A DNA stretch of 64,000 nucleotides from positions 13,719,158-13,783,157 of the forward strand of contig CM039466.1 in NCBI GenBank assembly GCA_022414725.1, given 5' to 3'. This stretch comes from Microglena sp. YARC (taxonomy: Eukaryota; Chlorophyta; Chlorophyceae; Chlamydomonadales; Chlamydomonadaceae). The position numbers and the translations under genes were made by a program. Below are positions 10,083 through 21,900 of the stretch, piece after piece. How positions within the stretch are numbered: position 1 is the stretch's first letter; every line of letters begins with the position of its first letter. The notes under the pieces were generated by a model, which saw only the letters and a list, made by a program, of their open reading frames with translations, was not told the DNA's origin and searched no databases.

Positions 10083-11247
10083 ATTTCTCGCAACTCCTTA
10101 CTCCCCATCCCTCGCAGTGAACGCTGGCACGCAGTGGACCTGGCCTGGACCCCCTCATCATTGTACCGCGGCGCTGTCAGTCTGTACTGGTTTTCAGGCT
10201 CATTAAACGCCGGCCACCAGACCTTATCTCCCTCATTTCTCGCAACTCCTTACTCCCCATCCCTCGCAGTGAACGCTGTCACGCAGTGGACCTGGCCTGG
10301 ACCCCCTCATCATTGTACCGCGGCGCTGTCAGTCTGTACTGGTTTTCAGGCTCATTAAACGCCGGCCACCAGACCTTATCTCCCTCATTTCTCGCAACTC
10401 CTTACTCCCCATCCCTCGCAGTGAACGCTGGCACGCAGTGGACCTGGCCTGGACCCCCTCATCATTGTACCGCGGCGCTGTCAGTCTGTACTGGTTTTCA
10501 GGCTCATTAAACTCCGGCCACCAGACCTTATCTCCCTCATTTCTCGCAACTCCTTACTCCCCATCCCTCGCAGTGAACGCTGTCACGCAGTGGACCTGGC
10601 CTGGACCCCCTCATCATTGTACCGCGGCGCTGTCAGTCTGTACTGGTTTTCAGGCTCATTAAACGCCGGCCACCAGACCTTATCTCCCTCATTTCTCGCG
10701 ACTCCTTACTCCCCATCCCTCGCAGTGAACGCTGGCACGCAGTGGACCTGGCCTGGACCCCCTCATCATTGTACCGCGGCGCTGTCAGTCTGTACTGGTT
10801 TTCAGGCTCATTAAACTCCGGCCACCAGACCTTATCTCCCTCATTTCTCGCAACTCTTTACTCCCCATCCCTCGCAGTGAACGCTGTCACGCAGTGGACC
10901 TGGCCTGGACCCCCTCATCATTGTACCGCGGCGCTGTCAGTCTGTACTGGTTTTCAGGCTCATTAAACTCCGGCCACCAGACCTTATCTCCCTCATTTCT
11001 CGCAACTCCTTACTCCCCATCCCTCGCAGTGAACGCTGGCACGCAGTGGACCTGGCCTGGACCCCCTCATCATTGTACCGCGGCGCTGTCAGTCTGTACT
11101 GGTTTTCAGGCTCATTAAACGCCGGCCACCAGACCTTATCTCCCTCATTTCTCGCAACTCCTTACTCCCCATCCCTCGCAGTGAACGCTGTCACGCAGTG
11201 GACCTGGCCTGGACCCCCTCATCATTGTACCGCGGCGCTGTCAGTCT
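10083..11247 (-). repeat. 152-bp tandem array (about 7.7 copies), candidate LINE promoter monomers
   Basis: The unit repeats every 152 bp, seen most easily as starts at 10134, 10286, 10438, 10590, 10742, 10894 and 11046. Copies are nearly identical. A G/T difference (GCTGGCACGC versus GCTGTCACGC) alternates strictly along all copies, so the array grew as 304-bp dimers. A second variant (AAACGCC or AAACTCC) does not follow that alternation. The plus-strand 74-codon ORFs in the array are a by-product of 152 bp repetition and are not genes. The position immediately upstream of the minus-strand ORF at 10047 suggests 5' UTR monomers. Confidence 0.9.
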
Positions 11248-12454
11248 ACACAATTATTCACACATCAATCCCCCCACACCCGATTTGCGAAATTTCCGCA
11301 ATCACGCCTAAAGACGTGATTGCCGTGGAGCTCGTACCTCGCTCCCGTTGAAATGATTTTTCTGCTCTACTCCTTCACCCCCTTTTCCCGGCACCTCCTT
11401 TTTAGACCTTATATGGTATGCTTAGGTATGCTTCCTCCTGTGGTCAAAGTTTCTTTTCAACTTCTACTTTTCTCCACCCTTATTCCTTGCCCACAGCCTA
11501 ACGCTCCACCTACACACACTTTCCCCCTCTATCACACCTCTTCAACCTCACACAGCCAAACACTCCCCCCCCCTCCCCCCCCCCCCCACCCCCCACCCCC
11601 CACCCCCCCCCCACACACACACACCTTTTTATCACCATCCCCACAATCTCACTCCCCCACCACACCGCCCATAACCCCACACTCACCCCTATCACAGCAC
11701 GTTCTTTCTGCAAACCACTACCAACCTTAACATTGCACCCCTCACCCCCACCCCATCACCACAACATTGGCTAGGGCGTGCAAGTCGCCTAGACCGGTCT
11801 GGGCCAGTAAATCACCCCCTCCTAACACACACACACTCACACCTTCCCTCTTCACCACCTAACCCACACTCACTCCCCCACCACCACACACATAACCGCA
11901 CACTCTCCCCCCTACCACCACAACACACCCCTCCTTACAGCTTACCACTCACCCATACCTCCACAACACACCCCTCACCCCCATACCACCACCACCACCC
12001 TGGTCTGGGCGTGAAATTCGCCTACATAGACCGGTCTGGGCGTGAAAATCGCCCAGACCACAGTTCCACGGGAGATTGCTCTTTTCCTATCTTGCCGAGG
12101 TTTACCTTAGCGGTTAGGGGGCGGCGTTAGATCGCAGGACACGCAGGCTGAGTTACAAATGTGGTGTGTTCTACATCCCTTGTGATCTACAGTACCCTTG
12201 CTGTATCGACCCTACTTGCGAGAGTAGGAAGGGGGTGGTGAGGTTCGATTCCTCAGTATTTTGGCGTCCTGGCCCTAAGCAAACCTTGTAGGGAAGCACT
12301 GTCGGATTTCTGCCCTCGGGTGGTTCTCTAGTTATGTCTCCTTGATTCCGCCTCTAACGACCATGGCAGGGAGCTTGTCTGCCGTGGTCAACAGGGGTAG
12401 TGGTGAATGTTCGTTTGGTCGTGGGTTGGTATCTCTCACCAACCCTAAGTGCGC
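11248..12454. other. Low-complexity DNA with short inverted repeats, no gene
   Basis: C- and CA-rich sequence with a long C/CA tract at 11565-11630. The palindromic motif AGACCGGTCTGG occurs at about 11792 and 12030. Around 11765-11810 and 11998-12062 the motif GGGCGTGAAA(A/T)TCGCC is repeated and can form hairpins. No protein-coding signal is visible apart from the tRNA-like segment listed separately. Confidence 0.5.
12095..12275 (+). repeat. tRNA-related (SINE-like) sequence, candidate
   Basis: A perfect B-box GGTTCGATTCC (12242-12252) sits in a perfect 5-bp T-arm (TGAGG, 7-nt loop, CCTCA at 12239-12255). An A-box-like TTAGCGGTTAGGGGG lies at about 12109. The 130-bp A-to-B distance and the lack of a pairing acceptor stem exclude an ordinary tRNA gene. 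A SINE or tRNA relic is more likely. Confidence 0.35.
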
Positions 12455-13647
12455 CTACTTTGCATATTGTAGGAGTGGCACCACCATTCGAACTGAATCC
12501 TCCGTGTCGCTGGTTTGTGTCGGGAGACCCACCTCCTGGGGTGAAAATCCTTTCACAACTAAAAAAAAAAATACTGGTGGCTTTCCAGGCATGGAGGTGT
12601 TAGTAACTTGGTCCACAGATACTCCACTTTTGAAAAGACCGTCCTGGGGTCTGTTAGCGATGATATCGCGTATGGTCCGGACCACCGCAGCTGCGTCCGT
12701 GCACGGGTGTGCGCCGACAGGAAAGGTCAGAGATTGTGGCGTAGAAAGGGGACCTTCAGCAAGGATGCTAGGGTCGCGTCCATAGATGCCACTGAGGGGT
12801 AGCTCGTAAAACTCCTCATTGTCGGTGGTGTTGTGCACCGGGAGGATTTTGAATTTGGAGAGCGTGTCAGCGAAAGGATCAAGATGCTGGAAGGTTGACT
12901 CTCCAAGGGGAGACGGAGGTTGAGGGTTGGACTTGAGTCTCTCAGAGATCAACTGGATGTCCCTTGCTTTGCGGATGTATGTAGGACGGTAGGGAGGAGT
13001 GGGCATCGGCCTCCCTTCGTTGTTGTAGATCTCTTCACCCTTAGAACTGATGATGAAGGGATAGGCGATCAGGGCTGCAGGGGAGTACGAGTTTTCGTTA
13101 GTTTTGCAGAAGATGGGAGAAGAGTTGTAGGACACAGTTGTCCAAGGTTGATTGTAAAGTTGGTTGTGAGCATAAGGACTTGCAACTTCGTTATTGGTTA
13201 ATTTTGTCGGGAAGGACAATGCCTTGAGGGGCACATCGGGACTTGCACCCACGCCATGGGAGGCTGTGTTAATCGTCAGAGACGATGATGCCACGAGGGG
13301 CACATCGGGACTTGCACCCACGCCATGGGAGGCTGTATTAATCGTCAGAGACGACAATGCCACGAGGGGCATATCGGGACTTGCACCCACGCCGCGAGGG
13401 GCGTATTAGTAGCTGTGGGAGGCTTAGGGAGTATGGGGTTTCGAAGATGGCCAATGGGTGTATTGTTGAGATGTTTGCAGTTTGTAAGGTAGTGCGGTGT
13501 AGTAGTCAGGGGAACGAGGTATGCAGCGGTGTGGTGGGAAGGTGGGGAAGCGAGGCGGGATTGAGCAGCTTGTTTCTCGCGGCGATTCGATTTCCTATCG
13601 ATCTTACCTTGTTGCACCCTGTTTTGTTGAGCTCCCATTGAATACAT
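12455..13647 (-). pseudogene. Unrecognised minus-strand ORFs, probably transposon-derived
   Basis: Two overlapping minus-strand ORFs (13647-13345 and 13390-12455) join across a frame change inside a short tandem repeat. The larger (311 codons) reads IRKARDIQLISERLKS and GESTFQHLDPFADTLSKF, then an Ala/Val/Arg segment. No family is recognised. A run of A residues on the plus strand near 12560 makes a Phe run in this frame. Codon composition resembles the LINE ORFs to the left, and both lie on the same strand, so a 5' part of the same element or a second element are both possible. Confidence 0.35.
13205..13400 (-). repeat. Tandem repeat of about 70 bp, 2.7 copies, inside an ORF
   Basis: The block with GGGACTTGCACCCACGCC and GTTAATCGTCAGAGACGA occurs three times. 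On the minus strand it encodes the repeated peptide ASHGVGASPDVPL. The third copy carries CGCGAGGGGCG instead of CATGGGAGGC. Confidence 0.75.
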
Positions 13648-13724
13648 GCTGGTGGCTGGGTAGGTGTTAGGTGCGAAGAAAGATAAAGGAGTGCGGAGAT
13701 AGGCTGTTGAAGCGGCGGCTAAAT

Positions 13725-14250
13725 TCAGGCAGTTGACGAGAAGAAGGGCAATGACAAGGTGAATGGCAGAGTTCGTGGTAGGAGGATTTCGTCTGTCTTG
13801 CTTGTTCCGGATATTTTTTTATTGAGTAGGGTTGGGATGATTTTTAGGTTTAGCAGAACTTGGTTCAGAATGAGTCCTAGGTAGATTCTTGGAGCTTTTG
13901 CTCTCTGCCCGGAAGCTGCCTGTAGGGTCTTGTTGTCCAGGTTGTCCATTGAAAGGTGAGGATATTTTAATTTTGGGGTGATCTGTCACTTTCGCAGATT
14001 TGGTGTTGAGTTTGTGGACAGGGTTCCAAGCACTGGCGTTGGGGGCTTCGCATTCCCCTACCTCCCTCCTGCGGGCAATCTGCGCTTGGACTTCTCCAAA
14101 GTGCTTCTTGCCCGGAATCGGGATGCTTGGTCGCCGGCAGTTGTTATTGATCATTGGGGAGCAGAGGGGGGTTAGGGAATTCGGCAAATCTGGTTTGAGT
14201 GGACATCTCAAATCAGGAAAGTGCGCGAATTGATGATCATTGCAAAGCAT
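13725..14250 (-). pseudogene. Unrecognised basic minus-strand ORF, probably transposon-derived
   Basis: Open minus-strand segment of 143 codons (14250-13819), rich in Pro, Ser and Lys, with IPGKKHFGEVQAQIARRRE. It is followed in another frame by a short ORF down to 13725. It lies upstream of, and on the same strand as, the 12455-13647 ORFs. No domain is recognised. Confidence 0.25.
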
Positions 14251-15918
14251 AGCGTCGTCGCATCCCGATTCCAGTCTCCGCTTATGCGGAGGAGAAGTAG
14301 CGCCTACGAAATGTGCTTCGGAAAAAGTGACCTGTCAGGATATAAAAATGGGTTTAATCATGGCTGTTTATGGATATCCCTAGCCCCTCTAGTTTTCTTT
14401 AAACTCCTCTAATTCCCGGAATTCTCCAATATGAAGAATACCAGGAATTGTGGGGGATGTTATTCACCAGGTCTTACCGGTTCACCTAGAGTGCCTTAGA
14501 GTGCACAGGTCTCCCGCCCTGCTGCACTGTACTGCAGTGCCTCTGCCAGCTATGGCACGGACTCTGATGCCGGTACCCTGAGGTACCGCGCCATCTCAGT
14601 ACTTCCTCCTAGCGCATTGATTGAATGCTTTATCTAACTGCTGTAAAGATCTTATCCTTACTGACTTCCCCTCGTCTCTGTGCTCTGCACATAACTCCGG
14701 AAACTCACATTAGTCTAGCAAGTGGCCCTAAACCAGTCCGCCTATGCCTGCCAGATTAGAGATATGGCCGGTACTAAGGCAAGCCAAGTCATTTGAGATC
14801 TTTCAGTCTTATGCAGCCCTCATTTTCTTTATTTTATTTTTTATTAATTTTTAGATCCTCGAGTTGGCTAGCCTGTCCAGTCAGCGTTCTTTATATGGTA
14901 ATTATGTTGACTACTAATGATAGCGAGCAGCTAAATTGCTGTCTGGAGCCATGTCTAATATGTAACCAATTTCAAGTTCAGGCCCAGTCAGCGTAGGCCC
15001 TGCTTTATGTGCTCCGCACTCGGCCATGGCGACAGCCATCGGCCCAAACAGGCTCGAGGCTTGGAGCCGTATCAGGTGTTCATGTATAACCAAGTTCAAG
15101 TGCTACAAGTTCTATGCAGCGTCGCCTGCGCTGCTAAAAAATGGCGGAGTGATCGCGACGGAGCAACAGGTGCCAACGGGAGCGAGTTAGTTACGAGACC
15201 GTTGGCTGACGTGTCAGGCTTCATCACGGTCAGATGGGTGGATGGTCGAACGGACAAATGGGTAACACTGGGGGCTCCGCAAAAAAGCGGCCTTATCATT
15301 TGCGCGGCGCATTTTCACCAGCAGCCATCAGAATAATGTTACACTCAAGGTTCCGATGGAGTACATATTTCTGTATACATGCAAGGTTATGGACGTGGAA
15401 AAGAATTCAGTCGAATAAAACTAGATTAACTAAACATTGATGATGTTCACGGCTGTGGACTTAAACAATCTCCACACTTGGTCACACAGCTGGACAAGAA
15501 TATAAAACAGTATAATCCGTATGTTTTCCATGGGTATCGAACGCACAAGGGGATTTGGAATTGGAAGACGGTGCGCAGGATAGAGTTCGATGAAAACCCA
15601 TGTTCAAATCCAACCCAATCTTGGTCGTCTTCACAAGAGGCTCAAAGTAACGCCTTGTCAACGCCACGTTAAGCGGACTATGCCACGTTAAGCCTCTCTC
15701 CCCAAATGAAGGAAGGAGGAAGATAACGGTTGTGCCATGGCTAGTGGTCTTCCGTCCAGTGCTTCAACACTAGTGCCAGATTCCTGGTTTCCGTGGGCAT
15801 CTTGAGGGGGACTTGGAATTGGAAGACGGTGAGCAGCCCCGAGTTGGCTGAAAACCATGTAAAAATCCAATCCAATCAACAGTGCCAGAAACTCGAGCTG
15901 GCCATCCACGAGACATAT
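14251..15918. other. Intergenic region with dispersed repeats
   Basis: Between the transposon block and the ArgJ stop. It holds fragments of two dispersed families: the TGGAGCCATGTAACCAAGTT type at 14936-14985 and 15050-15115, and the GGAATTGGAAGACGGTG type at 15548-15625 and 15800-15880. A GC-richer segment at 15000-15340 has a 109-codon plus-strand ORF with no recognisable content. The repeat at 15800 ends about 40 bp from the ArgJ stop. Confidence 0.5.
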
Positions 15919-18900
15919 TTAGGTGGTGTACTCTGTAAGCAGACGGGTTTAGGGTGCGGGTGTGAGGTGGTGTGTATGGTGTGGGTGTCTGTGGAGGGGA
16001 GGGCTGAGTTGATCTGATTTGAGTTGGTTGGCAGAGGAGTTACACCGGGGTGAAGGGCAGGCTCAACTGAAGTTGGAGGGTGCATGGAGTGTATGGGTGG
16101 ACAACTTGGCTACAATCGAAGACCCAAACTAGGTTACTACAGTTTGCTATTGTGGGTTACATGCAAAACGTACATAGAGTCTTTAAGTTACTTGCTGGCA
16201 GTCCCTGGCACGTAACTTTGGGGCTCCAAGCTTAGGTTTTTCTTGTTTATACGGAGATGGGCTCCAAATCCTTACGTGCTAGCGCATTAGCAAAAAACAA
16301 ATACGCGTTTTGTGGTACCCTGACCCAAACGCAAGACAACAACCAGCATCTATCTTGTCGGCGCAGAAAGATGCATGTTTAGATAACTCGCCGGCATGGA
16401 TATTGTTTTGAATGCTAATGTCATTATATTGTTTTGAATGCTGATGTCATCAACTTATTTTGAATGTAGTCAGATGTAGTTGTCATGTTGTTTTGAATGC
16501 TGCTTTCATAGTACAAAAGTGTTTTGCATGTTGAGGTCATAGTGCAAAACTGCTTTAAATGTTGATGTCATCAAAGTGTTTGAAAATGTTTTGATGATAC
16601 TGCTATGACGACAGACAGCTTTAAAGGCTGGAGCCATGCAACCAAGTTCAAGTTCTGTCCCTGGTTAGGTTTCTGGGTGCTAATCAATGAAACTTTGTTC
16701 ACTCGAGCTTTGACCACCGGAAACCCCTTGATTGAGACAACTTGCCAGCATTGACCTTCAACACTCTCCTTTGGTACGCACTGTGGGGTGCTTATTCCAT
16801 GTTCACTCGGGCTTTGAACAATGCAAATCCAATGATGGACACAACTTACCGGCATTGATCGTTAACACTCTCCTACAGTACGCACTGTGGGCTGCCTATT
16901 CCATGACCATCGCGAATCGCTCGATGGACACAACTTACCAGCATCGACCGTTAACACTCCCCTACAGTACGTACTGTGGGGTGCTTATTTCATATTCACT
17001 CGGGCTGTGACCCCCGGAAAAACCTAGATGGACACAACTTACCGGCATTGATCTTGACGTAGTCGTAGCTCAGATCACATCCCCAGCCCATGCCAATTCC
17101 AGGGCCAGTGCCCACAGTCACAAAGATCTTGACAGTGCCGTGCACTGCGCAGGTATCCTGAGATCACAATAATCAAGAGTTAAATAAATGAGGAATGGTT
17201 AATATATATGAGAATGGAACGGTCATATGATATCATGTCATCACGTGATATCATATAATGCCAGCAATCTGACTAGGCTAAAGTTACCATTTGTATACAA
17301 AATCATATGATCCTATTTGTATGATGTCATACTCGCATTCGGTCAACATCATATGATATGTTGATCCCTACATAAGCATACACATAGATATATGCAGTTC
17401 AATTATGTAGTATTACTTAATCGCATATGGGTATAAGGAGAGTGGGGTGAATATCTTCAAGATAGCCGGTGTCCACTGTCACAAACAAATTGACAGTGCC
17501 ATGCACTGCGCAGGTTTCCTAAGATCAGAATAATAAAAGGTTCAACAAGCGAGGACTGGCTGTTACATAAGGGTACATATGGTTACACATAGTCCTATGC
17601 TGTAGTAGTACATGGTTGATTGGTCGGTGCACATGGATATATTTAGTTAAATGATCTGGTAGTACTTAGTTACATAAGGGTGCACATGGATATATATAGT
17701 GCAATGATGTATTAGCACTTGATTACGTAAGGGTACACATGTGATGGATATATATAGTTCAACTTTCTAGTAGTACTTTTTAACACAAGGGCACATATAG
17801 TTCAATTATATAGTGTAGGGGTCATATTACATATGTATGTACCATATTACAGGGATCAGAGGGCTCATCATAGTACTGGAAATGGGCGCATGTGGATTTG
17901 TACACCTGGGGTTGTCAAGGACGATATCGCGCAGTGCCGAGAGTTGTACGATAACAATGACGATAACAACATCATGGTGTGGATAGTAGAGTTGTGAAGG
18001 AGGATATACAGACCTTTAGTGCGCTAGTGCTGCCAGAACAAGCACTGTTGGCGTCAGGACACCGTTATGAAGTCCCAAGTGCCGCCTATTTAAGTGTGGC
18101 TAGAGGCACCCTTATATAAGACAAATCCACAAGACCATTCAGATTACAGGTACACATGTTGCGCGACAAAATCTTATAAAAGAAGTTATGATACACCAAG
18201 ACAGATTCGTGGTTGGCCCCAGTGCAAGCAAGCGGGCTGACCCCCGCAACCTCAAGCCTCGTAATAAGGTAACTGCCAGTATTTATTTATTTTATTGATA
18301 GACTAACACCACAGGTGAGCACATGCGTCAAATCTTTCTAAGCGTTACTTTGTGATGCCAGTATGTTTTTTTATAGACCAAGGCCAGATGTCAGCACATG
18401 CGCTTACCTTCAAGTATTTGCTAGCTGCTGCCTTCTCAAACTCCAAGGGCTGCCCCTTCTCCATCAACTTCATGCTGCCTAGAGTCACTCCAAGGTCGTT
18501 TTGGTCAAACTGAATACCTGCACACAGCACATGCACATGGAGGTGAGACACTGGCCAACGGTTTTAAATGACGCTATTGTGGTCGAGCTGCACAGTCGAC
18601 ATTAAGGCTGAATACCTGCACACAGAACATGCACATGGAGGTGAGACACTGGCCAACGGTTTTAAATGACGATATTGTGGTCGAGCCGCACAGTCAAATA
18701 AAGGCTGAATACCGGCACAAAGAACTTACACCAAGAGGTCTGACACTAACCAAGACTTCTGTAGGAATGGACCTGCCTTTCTCAAGGACAAAGATGAACG
18801 AAGACATCTTCTGTGGCCCTCAGTGTGAAAATCCTTAGTACGAGACCCACCCTACTTTGGGGGTGAAAATCCTTACTACTACGAGACCCATCCTTGGGGT

Positions 18901-21900
18901 GAAAACCCTTCCAGCCCCGCCCCCACCCCCTGCACAAACACCCATCCCACACACACTCACATCCACCCCTGACAACTCACACACAAGCCTGTACTAGGTA
19001 GCAGTACCCAGCAGCAGCGGCGATGCGGCCGCAGTCAGGGTCATGACCGAAAATAGCAGATATGGCCAGAGCCAGCTACGGGATGATGGCTCGTGCATCA
19101 TCATCCGTCTCCCCCCCACCCTGCCCTGGCAACGAGCACAAGCCTGTGCCAGACAGCAGCACTCACTGGAGTAGCAAGCAGCAGCGGCAATGTGGCCCCA
19201 GTTAGGGTCGTGACTGAAGATAGCAGATTTGGCAAGCTAGAGCCAGCTACGGAGAGGGAGATGACTCGTGCACCATCGTCTGTCTTGCCCCCACCCCCCC
19301 ACTCACCCCACCCCTGACAACACACACAAGCCTGTGCCAGGCAGCAGCACTCACCAGAGTAGCCAGCAGCAGCAGAGATGCGGTCCCAGTCAGGGTCATG
19401 ACCAAAGATAGAAGATATGGCAAGCTAGAGCCAGCTACGGAGAGGGAGATGACTCGTGCACCATTGTCTGTCTTGCCCCCACCCCACCACTCACCCCACC
19501 CCTGAAAACACACACAAGCCTGTGCCAGGCAGCAGCACTCACCGGAGTAGCCAGCAGCAGCAGAGATGCGGACCCAGTTAGGGTCATGACCGAAGATAGC
19601 AGATATGGCAAGCTAGAGCCAGCTACGGAGAGGGAGATGACTCGTGCACCATTGTCTATCTTTCACCCACCCCACCCCTGACAACACACACAAGCCTGTG
19701 CCAGGCAGCAGCACTCACCGGAGTAGCCAGCAGCAGCGGCGATGCGGCCCCAGTTAGGGTCATGACCGAAGATAGCAGATTTGGCCAAGCTAGAGCCAGC
19801 TACGGAGCGAGCAACGACTCGTGCATCATCGTCCGTCTGGGCTCCCTTCACCTCAATCTCAATGAGGCAGGTGGCACCCTCACCATCCCAAGCGATGGAC
19901 TTGGCAAGTCCCTGTGTTGAGGTGAATGTTGGATGTGGGTTAGGTGGTGGGGCTGGTGAGGTGGGCTTGGTGGGGCGCAAGGTATGCTGTGTTGTGGATC
20001 TAGGGTGCATTGTATTTCCAAGCGATGTGGGAAGGCCCTGTGTTGGGGTGAATGTTGGGAGGTGGGTTTGGTGGTGGAGCTGGTGTGGTGGGCTTGGCGG
20101 GGGGCAAGGTATGCTCTGCGTTGTGGATCTCAAGTGCATTATATTTCCAAGCTTTAAACTTGGCAGGGTCCTGTGTTGGGGTGAATGTTGGGAGGTGGGT
20201 TAGGTGGGCTTCGTGGTTGAGCTGGTGTGGTGGGCTTGGTGGGGGAAAGGTATGCTCTGTGTTGTGGATCTAGGGTGCATTATATTCCCAAGCTATAGAC
20301 TTGGCAAGGCCCTGTGTCGAGGGTGAATGTTGGGAGGTGGGTTTGGTGGTTGAGCTGGTGTGGTGGGCTTGGTGGGGGGCAAGGTATGCTCGGTGTGGTG
20401 GGTCAGGGGTGCATTATATTCCCAAGCTATAGACTTGGCAAGGCCCTGTGTCGAGGGTGAATGTTGGGAGGTGGGTTTGGTGGTTGAGCTGGTGTGGTGG
20501 GCTTGGTGGGGGGCAAGGTATGCTCGGTGTTGTGGGTCAGGGGTGCATCATATTCCCAAGCTACAGACTTTGCAGAGCGCTGTGTTGAGGTGAATGTTGG
20601 GAGGTGGGTTTGGTGGTTGAGCTAGTGTGGTGGGCTTGGTGGGGGGTAAGGTATGCTCTGTGTTGTGGATGTTTTGTGCATCACATTCTCAAGCTACAGA
20701 TTTGACCTTACTATACTTAAGAAGGCCCTGTGTTAGGGTGAATGTTGGGAGTGGGTCTGGTGGGTGTGGTGATGGAGCTGGTGTGGTGGGCGTGGTTGGG
20801 GGCGAGGTATGCTATGTGTTGAGGATGTTGGGTGCATTACATTCCCAAGCTTTAGACTTGGCAGGGCCCTGTGTCGGGGTGAATGTTGGGAGGTGGGTTC
20901 GGTGGTGTCCGCTTGGAGGTGACATAACTGCTTTAGACAGCCCCTGAGAAAACCTTTATGCCTCTCATCTACTGTTTCTCTTTTATTTTTTCAGCCATGA
21001 GCAGAAGTTTCTAGTCAGCCCCCCTGGCTGGCGGTGCAGCCACGGTGCAAGCTCCCTAGTGCACCTGGAAGCTGACATAATCAGCTTTCCAGCACTGCTG
21101 GAAGCTTTGGGTCTACTCCAGTTGCTGGCTCAGGGAGCTGCTATGAAAAGCCGAATTCCTAATCCCTCTCCCAAATCAGAAAACGCCCAAGCAATGCATA
21201 TTGCTTCGGCCATTACCTGCATGAGGGCTGTGAGGGTGGCGTCCAGCTTCTTTCCGTCATCGCTTGATGCACCAGTGATCATGCGAGCTCTAACCTAATT
21301 CATCTTCCTAATCCCTTCCGCTAATCCAATAACACCTATGTGCTGCTCATTGCTACGGCTATTACCTGCATGAGGGCTGTGAGGATAGCATCCAGCTTCT
21401 TCCCATCTTAGCTAGATGCACCAGTGATCATGCGAGCTCTAACATTATCCCTGCCGCTAATCCAAGAACACCCATTTGCTGCTCATTGCTACGGCCATTA
21501 CCTGCATGAGGGCTGTGAGGGCAGCATCCAGCTTCTTTCCATCCTCGCTTGATGCATCAGTGATCATGGGTGCTCCAGACTTGCCACTGGCCAGGCCAAT
21601 GACACAATCGTTGGTGCTGGTGTCACCATCCACAGTAATCTGCGACAGTGTCAATGTAAATTTCAAATTCCCCTGCACACGGACTGACACACTTTCATTT
21701 TTTGTACTGGATTCCCTTCTTCATCCCCCCCCCCCCCCCCCCCCCCCCCATTCGGATATTATTGCACATGTCAGAGTTGCGCTCAGTCAGGCTGGTACAG
21801 ATAAAGAAAGTACTGATATGACCAACCAAGAATGAACAAACATCACGCAGTACTGAATGCGGTACTTTACACGGGGCTGGGGTCCAAGTACTGCGGGTAG

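Larger units (their letters stand above)
1..11250 (-). mobile_element. Degenerate LINE retrotransposon, Dualen/RandI-like (3' end off the window)
   Basis: A long minus-strand coding block carries, in 5' to 3' order, an unrecognised ORF, a cysteine-protease-like region, an APE-type endonuclease, reverse transcriptase, RNase H, a CCHC knuckle and a C-terminal nuclease-like domain. A 152-bp tandem array sits just upstream of the first ORF, where LINE promoter monomers would be. Possession of protease, APE, RNase H and a second C-terminal nuclease-like domain is the set described for Dualen/RandI LINEs of green algae; that clade assignment is inference from memory. The reading frame is broken at several places (near 8815, 7480, 6725, 2650, 2170, 1880 and 1400), so this copy is probably dead. 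Neighbouring host exons are intact, which argues against simple sequencing error. The 3' end and any target-site duplication lie outside the window. Confidence 0.8.

Noticed and set aside
10083..11247. CRISPR array
   Set aside because: Direct 152-bp repeats without unique spacers, in a nuclear genome with introns.
10071..11351. Series of identical plus-strand 74-codon ORFs (LAWTPSSLYRGAV)
   Set aside because: They are the same 152-bp repeat read repeatedly; 152 is not a multiple of three, so no continuous protein can exist.
15007..15336. 109-codon plus-strand ORF as a gene
   Set aside because: Contains part of a dispersed repeat; no domain, splice or start support.
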